From Acanthochlamys bracteata (taxonomy: Eukaryota > Streptophyta > Magnoliopsida > Pandanales > Velloziaceae): a stretch of DNA of 64,000 nucleotides. The stretch lies in contig CM034140.1 in assembly GCA_019914995.1 (NCBI GenBank), positions 248,001 to 312,000 of the forward strand, in the 5' to 3' direction. This document shows, one piece after another, positions 1 to 13,300 of this stretch. Position 1 is the stretch's first letter, and each line of letters starts with the position of its first letter. The notes under the pieces were generated by a model, which was not told where the DNA came from, did not search any database, and saw nothing but the letters and a program-made list of their open reading frames with translations. Both the position numbers and the translations under genes were made by a program.

Positions 1-3000
1 ATAGCGTGGCTCCATATTAATTGCAAGCAGGTAGCATTGATGTTTCCAAGCTAGTTTTGCTCTTGATTGAAAAAACCTAGATGTATCCGGCAAACAGTTA
101 AGAGGCAGAATATGAGTTGGTGACTTGATGTCTGCTTAGCAGTTTGAGACAATATGCATCTAGGGAGCATTTAAGTTAGCAATCTACCAGTCAGTGACTT
201 GGCTGGTTTTGCCGGCGCTCCATCTTGGTTTTGTGATTCCTTCTCCTTCTTGGAAGCTTTTCCAGAAGACTAAACCTCAGAAAAAGGGAATTAATACACC
301 AAGCAACAAAAATTCTAAGTGCAAATGAAAAAAAAGAAGACAGTAGACATAACTCACCGCAAGTAAGGCCATTCTGATTGCCCTTTCTTCCTCATCCTGT
401 TCTGCATACTTTTCCTTTATTTTCTTGAGTTTACCCTTTTGTCCTCTAGTAGTTTTGGGACCAACTGCCTTTGTGTTCTCAGCACCTTTAGCTTGTTGAG
501 AGCTAGGGGCAATTTTGCTGCTATCTTCTGTATCTGAACCATTTGCCATTTCACTGCTACTCTTTTGACCTTTCTTAAGTTTCCTCCTTTCAGCTTTCGA
601 TATGTAAGGCTTCTCCCTTACACTACCATTTTTTGCATTTGCATCATAATATTCCTTCAAACTAGATTGGGGAACATCAACCACTGGATTCCTACTTGAT
701 TCTCTAGCAGGACCAACTCCAAGAGCCTTGTCAATCAAATCCACAAGCTGCGAAGAAGCAGATTCTGAAGGTTCATTAATATCAGCTGTAACAGAGGTGG
801 TGTCATCATTGGAGTTCCCTGACCGCCACATATCATCTAAGATAAGCCCTTTAGGTTGATCGGTAGCATTAGGATGCAAATGAGGCAATACAGCTGCGAT
901 GGTTTTAGCCTCCAACATACTCGAGTGTTCAGCCTTAGAATCACCTGTTCCAAGACTCAATTCCTCATTGCTATCTCCTTTGCTAGAATCCTCATCAACT
1001 GAGTTAGAATCAGTCTGTTCTTTCTGTGAATCTCCATTGATATCATCTACACTGTCATCTTCACCTCTCACCTTCCTCTCATTTAAATGGGATCCTAATG
1101 AGCTTTCATCCAGGCGGAATAAAATACCGAAACCCATGACAAGGTTTTGAGGAGGAAGGAAGTTCTTCTTCCCACGAATCATGAAACTCCCAACTGTCAG
1201 ATATTCACCTGTAGGAGCAGTCTTACTGACTTGATGAGGGTAAACCCACCAAGCACTAGTTACAACTTTAGAGTCCCATGCTTGGCTGTGACATACCTGT
1301 AAAATGAAAGCAGCAGACACAATCAATTAAAAGAAACTACACACTGAATATCTTTAATCATTTTCTTCATTAACTTGCACCATGAATGGGACTTCTCGTT
1401 GCAAATGTTTTGATGAAAAATATGCATTCATAATTTAGTGGAACTTACTGTGAAGCATCCAGCTTGGTTCAATGTAAGAGGAGGTACTGGATTATCAGGT
1501 TTGTGGTTCTTGATCACAGTACTGGAAGCTCCATGCAAGTCTGCATGTACATACCTGTTAAAATGTGATTAGATACATGTTGGCATGAATATGTATGAAA
1601 AAGCATAAAATATTAGAATCTTGAGGTAAGTGCTCAAAGGTAATATTGAATAATGATAAGTTAATCTTGACCTCTTAATCCATCATCATTGCCTAAAATT
1701 CAAGAAATTAGGGACTATGTATGAGATAAAAATGTCTCTATTCTCAGTTCTGATACCTTAAGCTATTATGTCTTATGGGCACTGGCATCAAGTATCCAAT
1801 CTCATGCATGATAATGAAATGCAGATAGTTCTTCAATAGTACAATGCTTTAAAAGCCTCTCATCATGAGTATTCTTCAACGTAGGGTATACAAATACGGA
1901 AATCCCTCCAGGTGAAGATGGTATTAAGGGAACACCTTATAAAGATCCACATTCACAAAGTACACATGGTCGCACAAAATGCGAGAAGATACAATGTGAA
2001 AGAATAACATAACATATTGCGCAAAGCATTAGCCTCAGCATCAGCAGAATATCAACAGCTTGAAGAGAGGAAGCACCAAAAGATAAAGTGGCATCAGATA
2101 TAACTTACAGATCTCCTTTAGACATATATCGCTTGACTAGCATCTCGTTTTGTTGAGCATCACGGCCACTGATGACCAAATAATTTTCACTGCTTATGAA
2201 CCAATTAAATTTCTCGAACCAGTGGACTTTTCGCATGTGAGTAATTGCAGCAACAGTCTTTTCCTGCAAACAAAATATTACACTGGAAGGGCTGACACAG
2301 CGATAATAGCAGCCAGGCAACTTTTTTGTTCTATAGAGAATTTGGGGAAAAGATAAATCAGCAGTTATTGAGAAACAGTAGACATAGCAACTGAAATACT
2401 CTAATACATTCTGAGTGTACAGATCATATACACAGATAACCTCACTCACAAAGTGTCTAGTCATGTACTATAAATAACATCCCTACATTACATGAAACTA
2501 ACAGACTTCATTCGTGTTCGCATTAACTATTAGAATTTGTTAAATACCTATAACGAGCTTCTATATGTTCAGTTCTTTAATCACCGGACCTGTACGCTAA
2601 CCACACAAATCTGGCAACAACTACAAAAAGTTTTCAACCAAACCATGCGGAGGATGTCAAATTAAGGGTTTATCCTAGAAACAAACCTGAGCGAGTTGAA
2701 GACGTGTCTTCTTTTCAGCTGCTTTAAAGGCCTTCTCATGAGCTGTAACGGTCTTTTCTTGTTTTGACTCTTGTTTTTTCTTCAAGTCATACCAGCGGCA
2801 AGCATTTGCATGTGCCGAGAGTGCTAAATCAACCTCTACCTATAAGAAATTATTAACCGGTCAATTCTTCAAATCTTCGAGTTACTTATTTCCTTTTATG
2901 AAGTTTCAATTATTCGTTCTTGATAGTAAAGTGTCAACAAATTGAGGAAAACCAACGTGCAAATTGCAACTGAAGGTTAAAATATTAATGACCTTTCAAA

Positions 3001-6000
3001 GGAAAATCACAGGAACATGCCACCTGCTTCAAAGTTTAATTTTGTTCTTAGGCAAAACCCATTCTGAAATATAAACTTGTCCATTTTAAGGGAACTCTTA
3101 CTTCATCACAAATTTGAAAAACATATTGAAGTGCTCAATTTTACTAATAACCCTACAACGATGAATAGTCTTCTAGTTGCAGATGACATGCCTAATGCAC
3201 AAAATTGTGCCATCGACCAACTAAATTTTGGAACAAGCATTACCTTATCAACAGGGCTAGTTTTTTCATCATCATCCATTTCATCGAGGTTGTTGCTCAG
3301 GAGCAGTGTGATGGAGTTCCTTTCAAGATGAAGTTTATCAATAAGCCCAGCTACAGGATTTCCTTGTTTTCTCTCCTCCTTAACCATACGAGCAAGATCC
3401 TCCCAATTCATACCATTTGCAAGAGCTACACGGACTGCTAATATGGCTGCATCAACATCTGCTAAGTTGTACTGAATCAGCTCAGCCATTTTAACACAGT
3501 GGTCAACTTCTTTCTTCAGCGATTCTACACGATTCTCCTGAAGTATTAAAACATATTACAGGCACAGACAGAAAGTTGAATAATAGAACTTGTGTAACAA
3601 AATTACAGTGCTACTATTCATGTTAAATAAAACAACTGTAGATATTACATTACAGCAGATCTTCTTTTCTGTTTAGACTTCAGAGTAAAATAAATTGCCT
3701 CTCACTTTTCCAAACAAAGAAACAGGGACCACTGATGGGTGCATACCACGGTAAAGGGTTTGCGTTAAGACACCTCAATAGAGAGTGGAGAGTTGCTACA
3801 GACGCTGTTGATGTATGCTTTTCAGAATATGGAGACAAGAGTTGTGGCTCTAAATTTGTTTGGAAGTAGCAAATATTTTTTAAGGTTCATGTCACTGATA
3901 TGAGTCATGTCAGCCAACATCAATTTCGCCTCAATCATCTTTCAAGAATCTGTGTCAGCAGCATATGATAATTGCATACCGGCTACAATACACAAACAAC
4001 CATCCAGAATCCAGTATTTTTATGTCCGTTTATATTATACATCTAGATTCAAAGCAATCAGTATGTGCTCACAAACTTCACATTTTCAGTGTCTTCTTAA
4101 GCTATTGTATTGCGTAGCCTCCTGTGTACAACTATATCAAGTGGGGTATATATATACAGCTCTATAAGACAATCACCACATCCAGACTATTGAAAACAGC
4201 AAAACATAGCATCCGAGCACTCATCAACTACAGTAATTATCTTCTTGTAACAAAAAATGTAGAACCTGATCCAAGCGTATCTTATTAAGCTTCTGTATGG
4301 CAGATTCCTCTTTTGCCTTTTGCTGCTGCTCAATCCTTTGGCTTTCAATTTTACTGTAGAATTCATCAAGGGCTGCATCAAATGTGTCAAAAGCCATACG
4401 CTCCCTTGACTTAAACTGGTTTAATAATAACGGGCAGAATTCATCATAGACCTGCATAAATCCCATTGATGTTGAAGTGAGAGGTAAGTAAAACACAAAC
4501 ATTGTACATAGAAAGTGGCATCGAGGCAACAAATATACTGAGACAAAACTGAGCATACTTACAGAAGTACTTATTTCTTTCTCATAAATCCTAAAAGTCA
4601 TAAATGATCAAGACAATGCTAGAAGGTCATAGCAACAACGCAAAATGAAACATCAACTAACCTTCTCTGTAGTCATTTCCTCCAGAGCAGTTTCCTTCTT
4701 CCCACTGACTTTATGTTGCATTACAATGTATCCTTCAGGAACTTTCTGACCTGATATAACATCTTCTAACCAATTCTCGAACCTGTTGACAGCTTGTGCC
4801 AAGGCATGAAAGATATCCTCGCTGATGTTATTGTTATTGTCTACACCAAGTTTCATGTTAGGAAGTAAACCAGCATCCAATATAATATGCTCAGATAGAG
4901 CTGGTCCATAGCTCACCGCCTCTCCAAGAATGGTCTTCAAAGTAGTTTTATTAGCTCGAACACCTTCCTTAATCTTCTTACTTATGTCCAGTACATTTTT
5001 ACCTTTGCTGCTAGATTTATCATTACCTCTGCTCTTGGTTTCATCAGCATCAGAAGACCCATTTGCATTTGAAGACATAAACGAAGTAATTGCACCTTTT
5101 AACTTGCTAAAACTAGTTCTTTCAAATGTACGACATGCCTCAATTGGATACCGATGCCTAGACATAATGGCCACACCTTTATCATCATCCCTGCGTTGAG
5201 TTCTCCCGTTAGACAAGCTCAGAACAGTTAGCATGAAACATCTAATCATCTTAGTCATCCAAGCAGACCCCACAACAAGATCCTCGAAACATACTATGAT
5301 CCATCCTGACTAATGTTTGGAATCTAATACCGAGGTACAAGGAAGTAAAAAACATAGATGAATCGTTATGTATGTAACTAGGTTAACTAAATGTTGTGCC
5401 AGCTTGATGACATGAATGACACTGAACAAACCTGTGAGATCGAAGAAGCGTCATAACCATGAAATCAGAATCTGTAAGAAGAATATTTCCTTGAGCATAA
5501 AGCTCCAAAATTACATAATGGGCATTTTCGCCCAGCCCAAATTGAAACAGGATTATCTGTGAATAAATAAGTGAAGGCGTGAGTTCAAAATTTTAACCAA
5601 ACACTAGGAGCAAGTGAAACTCTAAAACATCGAAAAACGTTATGTCACAATTGAAACAACATACACGATCATAGCCAAGCTGTCTAACATCTTCAAGCCT
5701 TTTAGTTCGGATGTGTTTCCGCAGCTTTAGAGTGAATCCTGAGGGAGTTGTATTCTTGTCCCTACATAAATCAGCACAATCAAACTCACACACAGACTAA
5801 CTAACTTGCAAATAAAAATAGAACACTGAGAGATGCAAAACAATTAACAGAATCATTAAAATATTCACCTGACATATTGAGTGGCGTGCAACCTGATACC
5901 GCTCTCCATTAGCAACAAAACCTTCTCACTCACTCCAGATTCGGTGATTCCACTACTATTCATCAGCTTGAACAAGTACGTCTACAACATGGATGGAATT

Positions 6001-6226
6001 AAAAGCAACAAATTAAATTCAACAACCAAAGTAAGTAACAAACTACATCAAACTCAACAGAAGAAATCAAAACAAGTTTTCAATCTCGAACAACTCTAAG
6101 AGAAATCGTTGTAGAGTTGACCTTGGGAGATATGTCGTAGACGTTGGCGCAACGCATACCGATGAGGCGGCGGAGGCACTTGACCTCCGCCGCCACGTCA
6201 GCAGTGTTCATGCGAACCTTCACCAT
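1..6226 (-). CDS. NEMF: NEMF/Rqc2-type ribosome quality control factor, 3'-partial
   Basis: Plant homologue of NEMF/Tae2/Rqc2, the factor that binds stalled 60S-peptidyl-tRNA complexes and works with the Listerin E3 ligase in ribosome-associated quality control. The ATG is the complement of 6224-6226 and opens [18 protein letters not shown], the NFACT-N start. Further exons were read near 5880-5990, 5690-5760, 5430-5560, 4660-5190, 4270-4450, 3245-3540, 2690-2840, 2105-2265, 1450-1560, 355-1297 and 188-269. They give, in order, the NFACT-N domain, a coiled-coil middle (around [14 protein letters not shown]), the NFACT-R domain ([13 protein letters not shown], then [20 protein letters not shown]) and an acidic/serine-rich then lysine-rich tail. 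The last visible exon ends at a donor at 188, so the C-terminal NFACT-C part lies beyond base 1; bases 1-187 look intronic. It lies in the same direction as UPL6, downstream of it. Family assignment is firm; exact exon edges are by eye. Confidence 0.92.
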
Positions 6227-7325
6227 CTCTGGCCGCCCTTATCCGAACCGGAATCAAGCAACTGACAATCGCAGAAATAACCAACACTTTGTTCGATCTA
6301 TCTTTTCCTAGAAATGCAACAGGGAGGGGTTTTCAGTTTCCGTTGTCGAAGAGAGACGAACGGAAAGACAAAAAGGTAAGGAGTTTTGAGTTTTGCAATA
6401 TCGGGCCCCTAGTAGTAGCAATGACTTCCTAATTGGGCCAACTCAAAGGCCGATGGGTGTCCTAACAGAACCCAATTCGACCTAAATATTGAAACAGAGG
6501 CTGCCCGATTAGGGCCATAAGATGTTTGAAAATGTTTATTAAAAAAAAATTTCTACAAAAAATATTTTAGATATTCTTAAAATAAATATTCTACAAAAAA
6601 ATTTATAAAATATTTTAAATATTATCAAAAAATATAAAATAAAAAGTAAAAATGAAAAAGAAAACTCTCTCAAACATCCAAAATGAAACACAGTAGTATA
6701 TAAATTAGTTAATTAAACTGTGAAATTTAACCCTCACGCGAAAAATAGATTCCTTACTGACAGAGATTTTATAAGAAGTCGCGAGGTAGGATAGCTTATA
6801 GTTTCAGTTGAAGAGTTAACACCCGCTTAAAAATTATAAACTACAAGAGTATCAATGTTAAACTGTTTAACAAAATATCTAAACATCAACAGTATCAGAG
6901 TTAACAATATATATATGCATCTCAAACTCTATGTAAATATACAGGTACTGTTAAAACCAAAAGCTTCCTTAATCCTCTGGATCAATTGCTCTAGAAGCAA
7001 CTTATAGAGTTGTATTACTGAGATTAAATACAGCTTATACTGAGATTGTAGTGTGTGCACTCGAGTCTATGGAAATATGTACAAGTTGGTAGAAATCCCC
7101 AGTATGTACATGCAGTACTTGACCCTTACTCTTTTGGCTGAAATGATTGAGCCTTCTTTTAATCGAGCTCATGTGATTTGCTGGGGAACGTGAGTTTGAA
7201 TTCAGTTGATTAATCAATCAGATGCGGAGGCATGTATGGTGGACCTCAGTAGCAGCTTGCCAAAGGGGGTCAACTGGAGACCAAGTTCATACTGTGAACA
7301 TCAGGGTACTGACTAGACGCTTCTG
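6227..7325. promoter_or_regulatory. NEMF leader and promoter with site II-like motifs; UPL6 3' flank
   Basis: The 1.1 kb between the UPL6 stop and the NEMF start. On the NEMF side, 6400-6520 holds several GGGCC/GGCC motifs (around 6402, 6435 and 6510), the site II-like elements common in promoters of growth and translation genes. An AT-rich stretch covers 6535-6660. The UPL6 3' untranslated region probably ends somewhere in 6850-7325, but no clear poly(A) signal decides it. No separate gene was seen. Confidence 0.5.
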
Positions 7326-10300
7326 TCAACTCAAGTCAAAACCAGCTTCCGAATTAATTGCATATATCAATTTCGATTGCAATTGCTCTTTACTGCAATG
7401 CCAACAGATTGGATTAGTGGGTACAAATCTAGCGATCTTTTCTAAATGTCATTTGCTAGTATTTGTAAATCTAAACAGCAGAAAGGTGTTGATGCAGACT
7501 GTATTATGCAATTCTTGCTAGAAATATGACTTCTTGGCAAGGTAATTATGAATGCATACTGAAGCAGCACGCAGAAACATTTCTTTCAGTTCTTGCAGTA
7601 AGGATGGCATTAAGACAATCTGACCTTCTATATGGCGGAAGTTTTAGTAGATTCATGCATGTAGCTGAAGTTGGAAGACGATCAAGATCCTCATCAGTAC
7701 CATTAACGGGAGCAGTCCTGTTGTTGGAGATGACAACGAGTCTTTGAGCACCAAAAAACATAATGATAAAGGTACTGCCAAGTACTAACCTCTGTATGCA
7801 AAACTTGGGTTCCAGGTACTTAAACCCAAGCAACGGCCCTCGAGAGCAGCCAGTCACAAATCTGCAAATTTCACCATATAATGTTACAAAAAAGTACCCA
7901 ATTTTGGTAAGACTGAAAGAAATACAACGTCAAGAGCTAAGAAAGATTCTTAGTGGTGTAGCTAACTCTTAAAGTCTTTCATAAGAATAATGTTTTACAT
8001 TCGTAAAGCTCCATAGGCCAATTACTACAAAAAAAAACTCAACGCAAAGATTAAAGAAAGTAAAAAGGAAAGGTAAGTAACCAAAATACCTACTTGAGAA
8101 ACTTTTTTTGATGCTCCAATGATAGACCTTTTAGAACTTCCCAAAATGTTTTGATCACTGGATGTTCCTGCAAGCAAGGGCAAGTGACAATGTAATAAAC
8201 AAGGGTATAAATCCAACAAAACAAATATTTATCCTAAGTACAGTTACTAGAGCCAACAATAGCAATCGTTAAACAAGCTAGTGCAAAAACTGTTACCCCA
8301 TTTAAAGTCACTCAAATAAGTACAATTAGGTCAAGATATTCAATAAGAGTTTAAGTAAAGTCTTTTCTGTATGTAATATGCTATACAACCAATAGTTTTC
8401 AGAGAGCAACACCAAGTGTCTGACCTTTTTTCAATATACAGTGACTGCCAGAGCAAATGATATTCCCATTGGAAGGCCATGCGTTATTATCCTACCAGGG
8501 GGTGGTTGTAGGTGGATTATTAAAAGCCACATGATGAATTATCAAGCACAAATGTGGTACATCAACGGCTATATAGTTGGCAAATCCATGAGATCATGTT
8601 TTTTCTTTTACAGTGCTATATAGCTTCAAACTTTCCTTGCTTCTACATTTTAATAAATAGAAAATCCACGTGCGAACCTATATAAATGATTGTTAAGAAA
8701 TAAGGCTTTCTTATACAAAAAAGGAAACATATATGACTTACAGGATGATAACCGCCAGAATAGTGTGCATTAGAACACAGGTCATCAACATCAAAGCTCT
8801 CCAATGAGCCTGATATAAGAAGCTGCATCACCACCACAATGAATCCAAAATCATCAACATGGCATGTATATAACATCATCAAGATGTAACAAACTAACAC
8901 TGAAAATCTTTATACACAACAAGTATAGATTCTTATGCAGCAATGAAAATTGCATCATAATAAGCATCAACCAGCTTAGAATGCAGAAACCTCAAGACCC
9001 ACCATATCATGAAGAGGGATGCAAATTGCCAGGATCACGTATTAATCGCATTAAAGATAACTTAGGTCAGCAGTAAGATAAATGGTTAATTGTATGGTAA
9101 ATCTAAGAAAATTCCAATCAGACAGCAACTAGCCTAAGGTCTTGCATGTCCACACGCACCATCTGGAATGAAAGTAACAATCATGTATCTTGTTTGATAC
9201 TAATGAAGGTGAAGATGCTGACACAATAATTAACTTCAACAGTAACTAACATTCACATGTGGGTATACTTCTTCCAGCAAATATGAAAAAATACAAAGAA
9301 AAATTTTCAATTGGCAAGTTCCCCAAAGCTGGTAGCAGTGAGATAACTACTGCTTTTACCTGTAGTTCATGCTCATTAAACATATCTATCCATTCCTTCT
9401 GTATCAGCTGTTGGAAACCCCGCAAGAAGTATTTACTTTGATTACGAATCTGCCAAAAAGAAAAAACACTAAGCATATAAGCATGTTATAAAGAAAAGAC
9501 CACTGTATAAAAGTGTATACATCAGAACAATCTGTGTCAAATTTAAATGCCAACTTAATCATTAAGCAATAATAGAAAAGAACTGCAAAGGATGTAACCT
9601 GATAATTCAACCGATGATTGGCAACTAGATGGATAAATGTAATGACATTGTCATTGGTGACACGAATATCTTTTCCGCCAGGAAGTAGCTCCTCCTCTGT
9701 CTGTTCCCCATATTCATTATTTACAATTACAAAATAAAGTTCCAACTCCGACACATCACCCGCATAATGCTGCAGAAGAAGATAACGTATCCACAATCAA
9801 ACAAAGATATGATAAACAAATGACAAGCTGATCACACACAAAAGCTGTTTTTTGACAACTCCAGTTCCAAATGGCTGCTTGCATTTGCAATTCAAACTAA
9901 GCTCTAGTCAACATCAACTGAAATAAACATCAACCAAAATACATATGACCAATCAGATGAAACCCTCTCATTCTCCTAGAAAATCACTGAGAAGCTAGTA
10001 TGAGTTTCAACTTCTTTGCTGACCCTCCTAAAATCTCAGCATGTACAATGTGAATTAGAGTGGCCCGTGCTTATTGCTCTAAGAAATTATGCCTTCAATC
10101 AAGTAAATTCATTGGCTTTCCTTATACAAGATTTCAGGCTAGTGCAATGGAATAAAACATGACGATGTAGGCAGTACAAATAGTTACGCTACACCATGGT
10201 AATTGGAGGTATATTGCACTTTTAGCAAGATGCACTTGAGTTTGATAATTGAATAAATAACCAAAAATGACATTTTCTTCTACCACCAATTCTTCAGAAA

Positions 10301-13300
10301 GTAAACAAATCAGTGTGCTAACCAAAAAGTACACATACCTTTAAGAAAAGAAGGTGTCGATACAGCTCAGGATCTAACGAAGGCAAGTCATTCAAGTAGT
10401 TGTACCTAAAGAGAGGAAGACGTGGAGGTAAGGAGAACTTGGAAGCATAGATGAAAGGTAAATGTTTTGTATAATATAACAACGACAAGAACAACAACAA
10501 ATAAGCCTTGTTGCACTAACTGGGTCAGATTAACATTCAAGATTACAAGATTATAAATTTGAAAAGAACTATTATTTAAGAAATTTGAAGTAAATTACAG
10601 TCTAAATATTCATATAAGGCATAAAAAGCCTTCAGTATCTTACTTTTGCTTCAGTTTGCTGAGGAAGAAAGTTGCAAATGGAATGTCAACTAAAATGCCT
10701 TCATACATGGCCTACAAGAACAACAAAGTAATATCATTTTGTTGTCCATTGTGCGAAGATAGCCTCAAAAGTCATCAGTAAGAAGTATACTATCCACAGC
10801 ATGCTATTAAAAAAAAGGAAATGCCACTTAGTAAAAGCTGATCACACTTCCACTTACGTACAAGTTATACCTCCTTAAAACAAGTATTATGAATGGATAG
10901 TAAATCTATATGTGAACAAACTCATAGTTAATATGCTGCATGTCAACTTACACATTTTCATTCCATGACTATCAAGGAAAGACTGAAAACCATACTGCAA
11001 ATTTCGGATTTAAAACACTGCATGTCTTGAGAGCAAATCTTTTAATACATATTTATGAAGGCTACTGAAGTGTTACTTTGCCAAGGAGACTTCCAAGAAA
11101 ATGGAAATACTGGAGATGTTGCTCATGAATCAGCCCAGATCCAGGATTCGGATATAACAAATGATCAGCAGTTTCCTAACACAAAATTGAATCTGTGATG
11201 AGAAACACAGTACAAAAGCAGGATATAAATATGCATATAGAACTATGCATGTAACCATATAGTCTTCATAAAAATTAATCAAGTTTAAACTAAACAGACC
11301 TTAAAAAGCCCGTATTGAACATCAAATGCAGTTTGTGTGATATTCTCCATGAAATCCTTGAAGATCCCACCACCATCAATCCCAGCTTCCTCAACACCTA
11401 ATTCATTTACAAAAGATACTCGTATCTAGACCAATAGAAACTTAGCAAAATTAGTTGGTTTATTATCATCAGGGAAGCATCTGAAAAGTGCATGCAAATT
11501 ATACCTACCGGTCCTTTCAGTTCATCTTCAGATAATGAACTCAACTGACTAAAAGCATCTTCAAGAATTCTATCCCTTCTAATTTTGCAACGGCTTCTAG
11601 CTAAAGTAGGATGCGCCCCACTATTTTGTTTGGAAGCTGCCAACTGTGACTGGTGGACAGAGTAATAACATATCAGAATGCAGAAATCTTTCAGAATCCT
11701 TTTATAGAGCCACAAGTATATCAGGAACTGAATTGCAATTTAATTAAATGACAACAAACATGGAAGAATGTAGTAACTTACAGCAAATATTCTAACTCTG
11801 CTCGTAAACGGAACCAAAAAAGGGGCTTGCCTTAGTATTTCCGAAGCTTTTGAGTTCCCAAGTAAAGCCTGAAACCAAAGTAGACAAATTTCAAATACCA
11901 GTTCATGTTCAAAAAAGGAAACTGAAGTAAAAACTGCCTTCCGAAAGTATCTTCACCTGAGAGACAAAACTTTCACTAATTGCTTCTTGAGCATGAAAGT
12001 CATCAGCAGATGTGAAAGCCCTCCGATTGTTCCAATCGTGCAACTATTTAGCGTATATGAGAGCAAAATAAGTTTCTATGACACACAACAACTGACTTTC
12101 CCCAGAAATATAGGAAATCAAATCCAGAGCGTTTGTATTGAAGAAAATGTATAACATATATGCACTACTAAAATGATAAGCCATCACTCATCTCTTATAG
12201 CCATTATCCAAAAGATCTACTATGCTTATTTCGACAGACTTCAAACTAAACAAGTGTCACTTGCATGCTAAAGAATTCCTATAGGCATGAAAAGCATGCA
12301 GCTAAGAGTACTTAGGACAATTGTATTTACCACGAATAATCTAATATCAAATGAAACAGAATAAAAAACAAGTCGCCAATTCAAAGATAAGAACATATGT
12401 GAGTAAACTATTGTTTAAACCTGGCTCAGAAGCTCTGATGCAACAACTTTAACTCTTTGCTTGATGACATCCAAAGACAACTTCTTGTGAACAGACAGAT
12501 TAATTGAGGAACTATTGTTGCTAGGTACAACCCATAACAGCTGCCACAGAGCCTGTGTATAGAAGAAATCAAGTAGTGATGTGTCAAAACTTCATCCTAA
12601 CAATTTTATGTGAAAAGAGAGATTACAGGGAAACAAAATATTGTTACAACAAATCGTTTAAACAGAAAAGTACCTGTCTTAAGATGACAACTAAGGATCT
12701 GATATCGTTTTGGCTTAGAGGCTTCTCCTGCTCATAGAACTCTTCATTATCAACGATCATCAGCATATGTCTAACAAGAAAATAAAAAAAGGAGAATTAA
12801 TATCATGGATGAGTAATGTGAAAGTTCTTTAATTATGAGGTCAGAAGTAACTGAAGGGAAACTAAACACACCACACCTAAAAATAATAATAATAAATAAA
12901 TAAATAAATACATGATTCAACCTCAAAAGATCACCACACTTACTTGTAAACTGGGCAGAAGACAGCCAAGGGTAACAGCCAACCTGGAGCATCCCCAGGC
13001 GCATAAGCAGAAAAACTAGAAGACACTGGCCATCTCTGATTCTCATGGCATTGCTTTATGTAATTCCACAAATAGTGCACAAGCTCAGTTCTGTAAGCTA
13101 GTCCAGTCATAATGCGTTCAAGAGGCAAAGTATTGAAAGTAACATGCAGGAAGGTGCAAACAGCAATAATAGCTTCAACATCTTTGCCGGATAGTGCGCC
13201 AATCAAGAAACCATTTATCATGGTATCTCTGAACAGAACATTTACCTGTTTAGCATAAGACAAAAACATAAACACGAAGTTCCTTTAGATGCAACTATAG

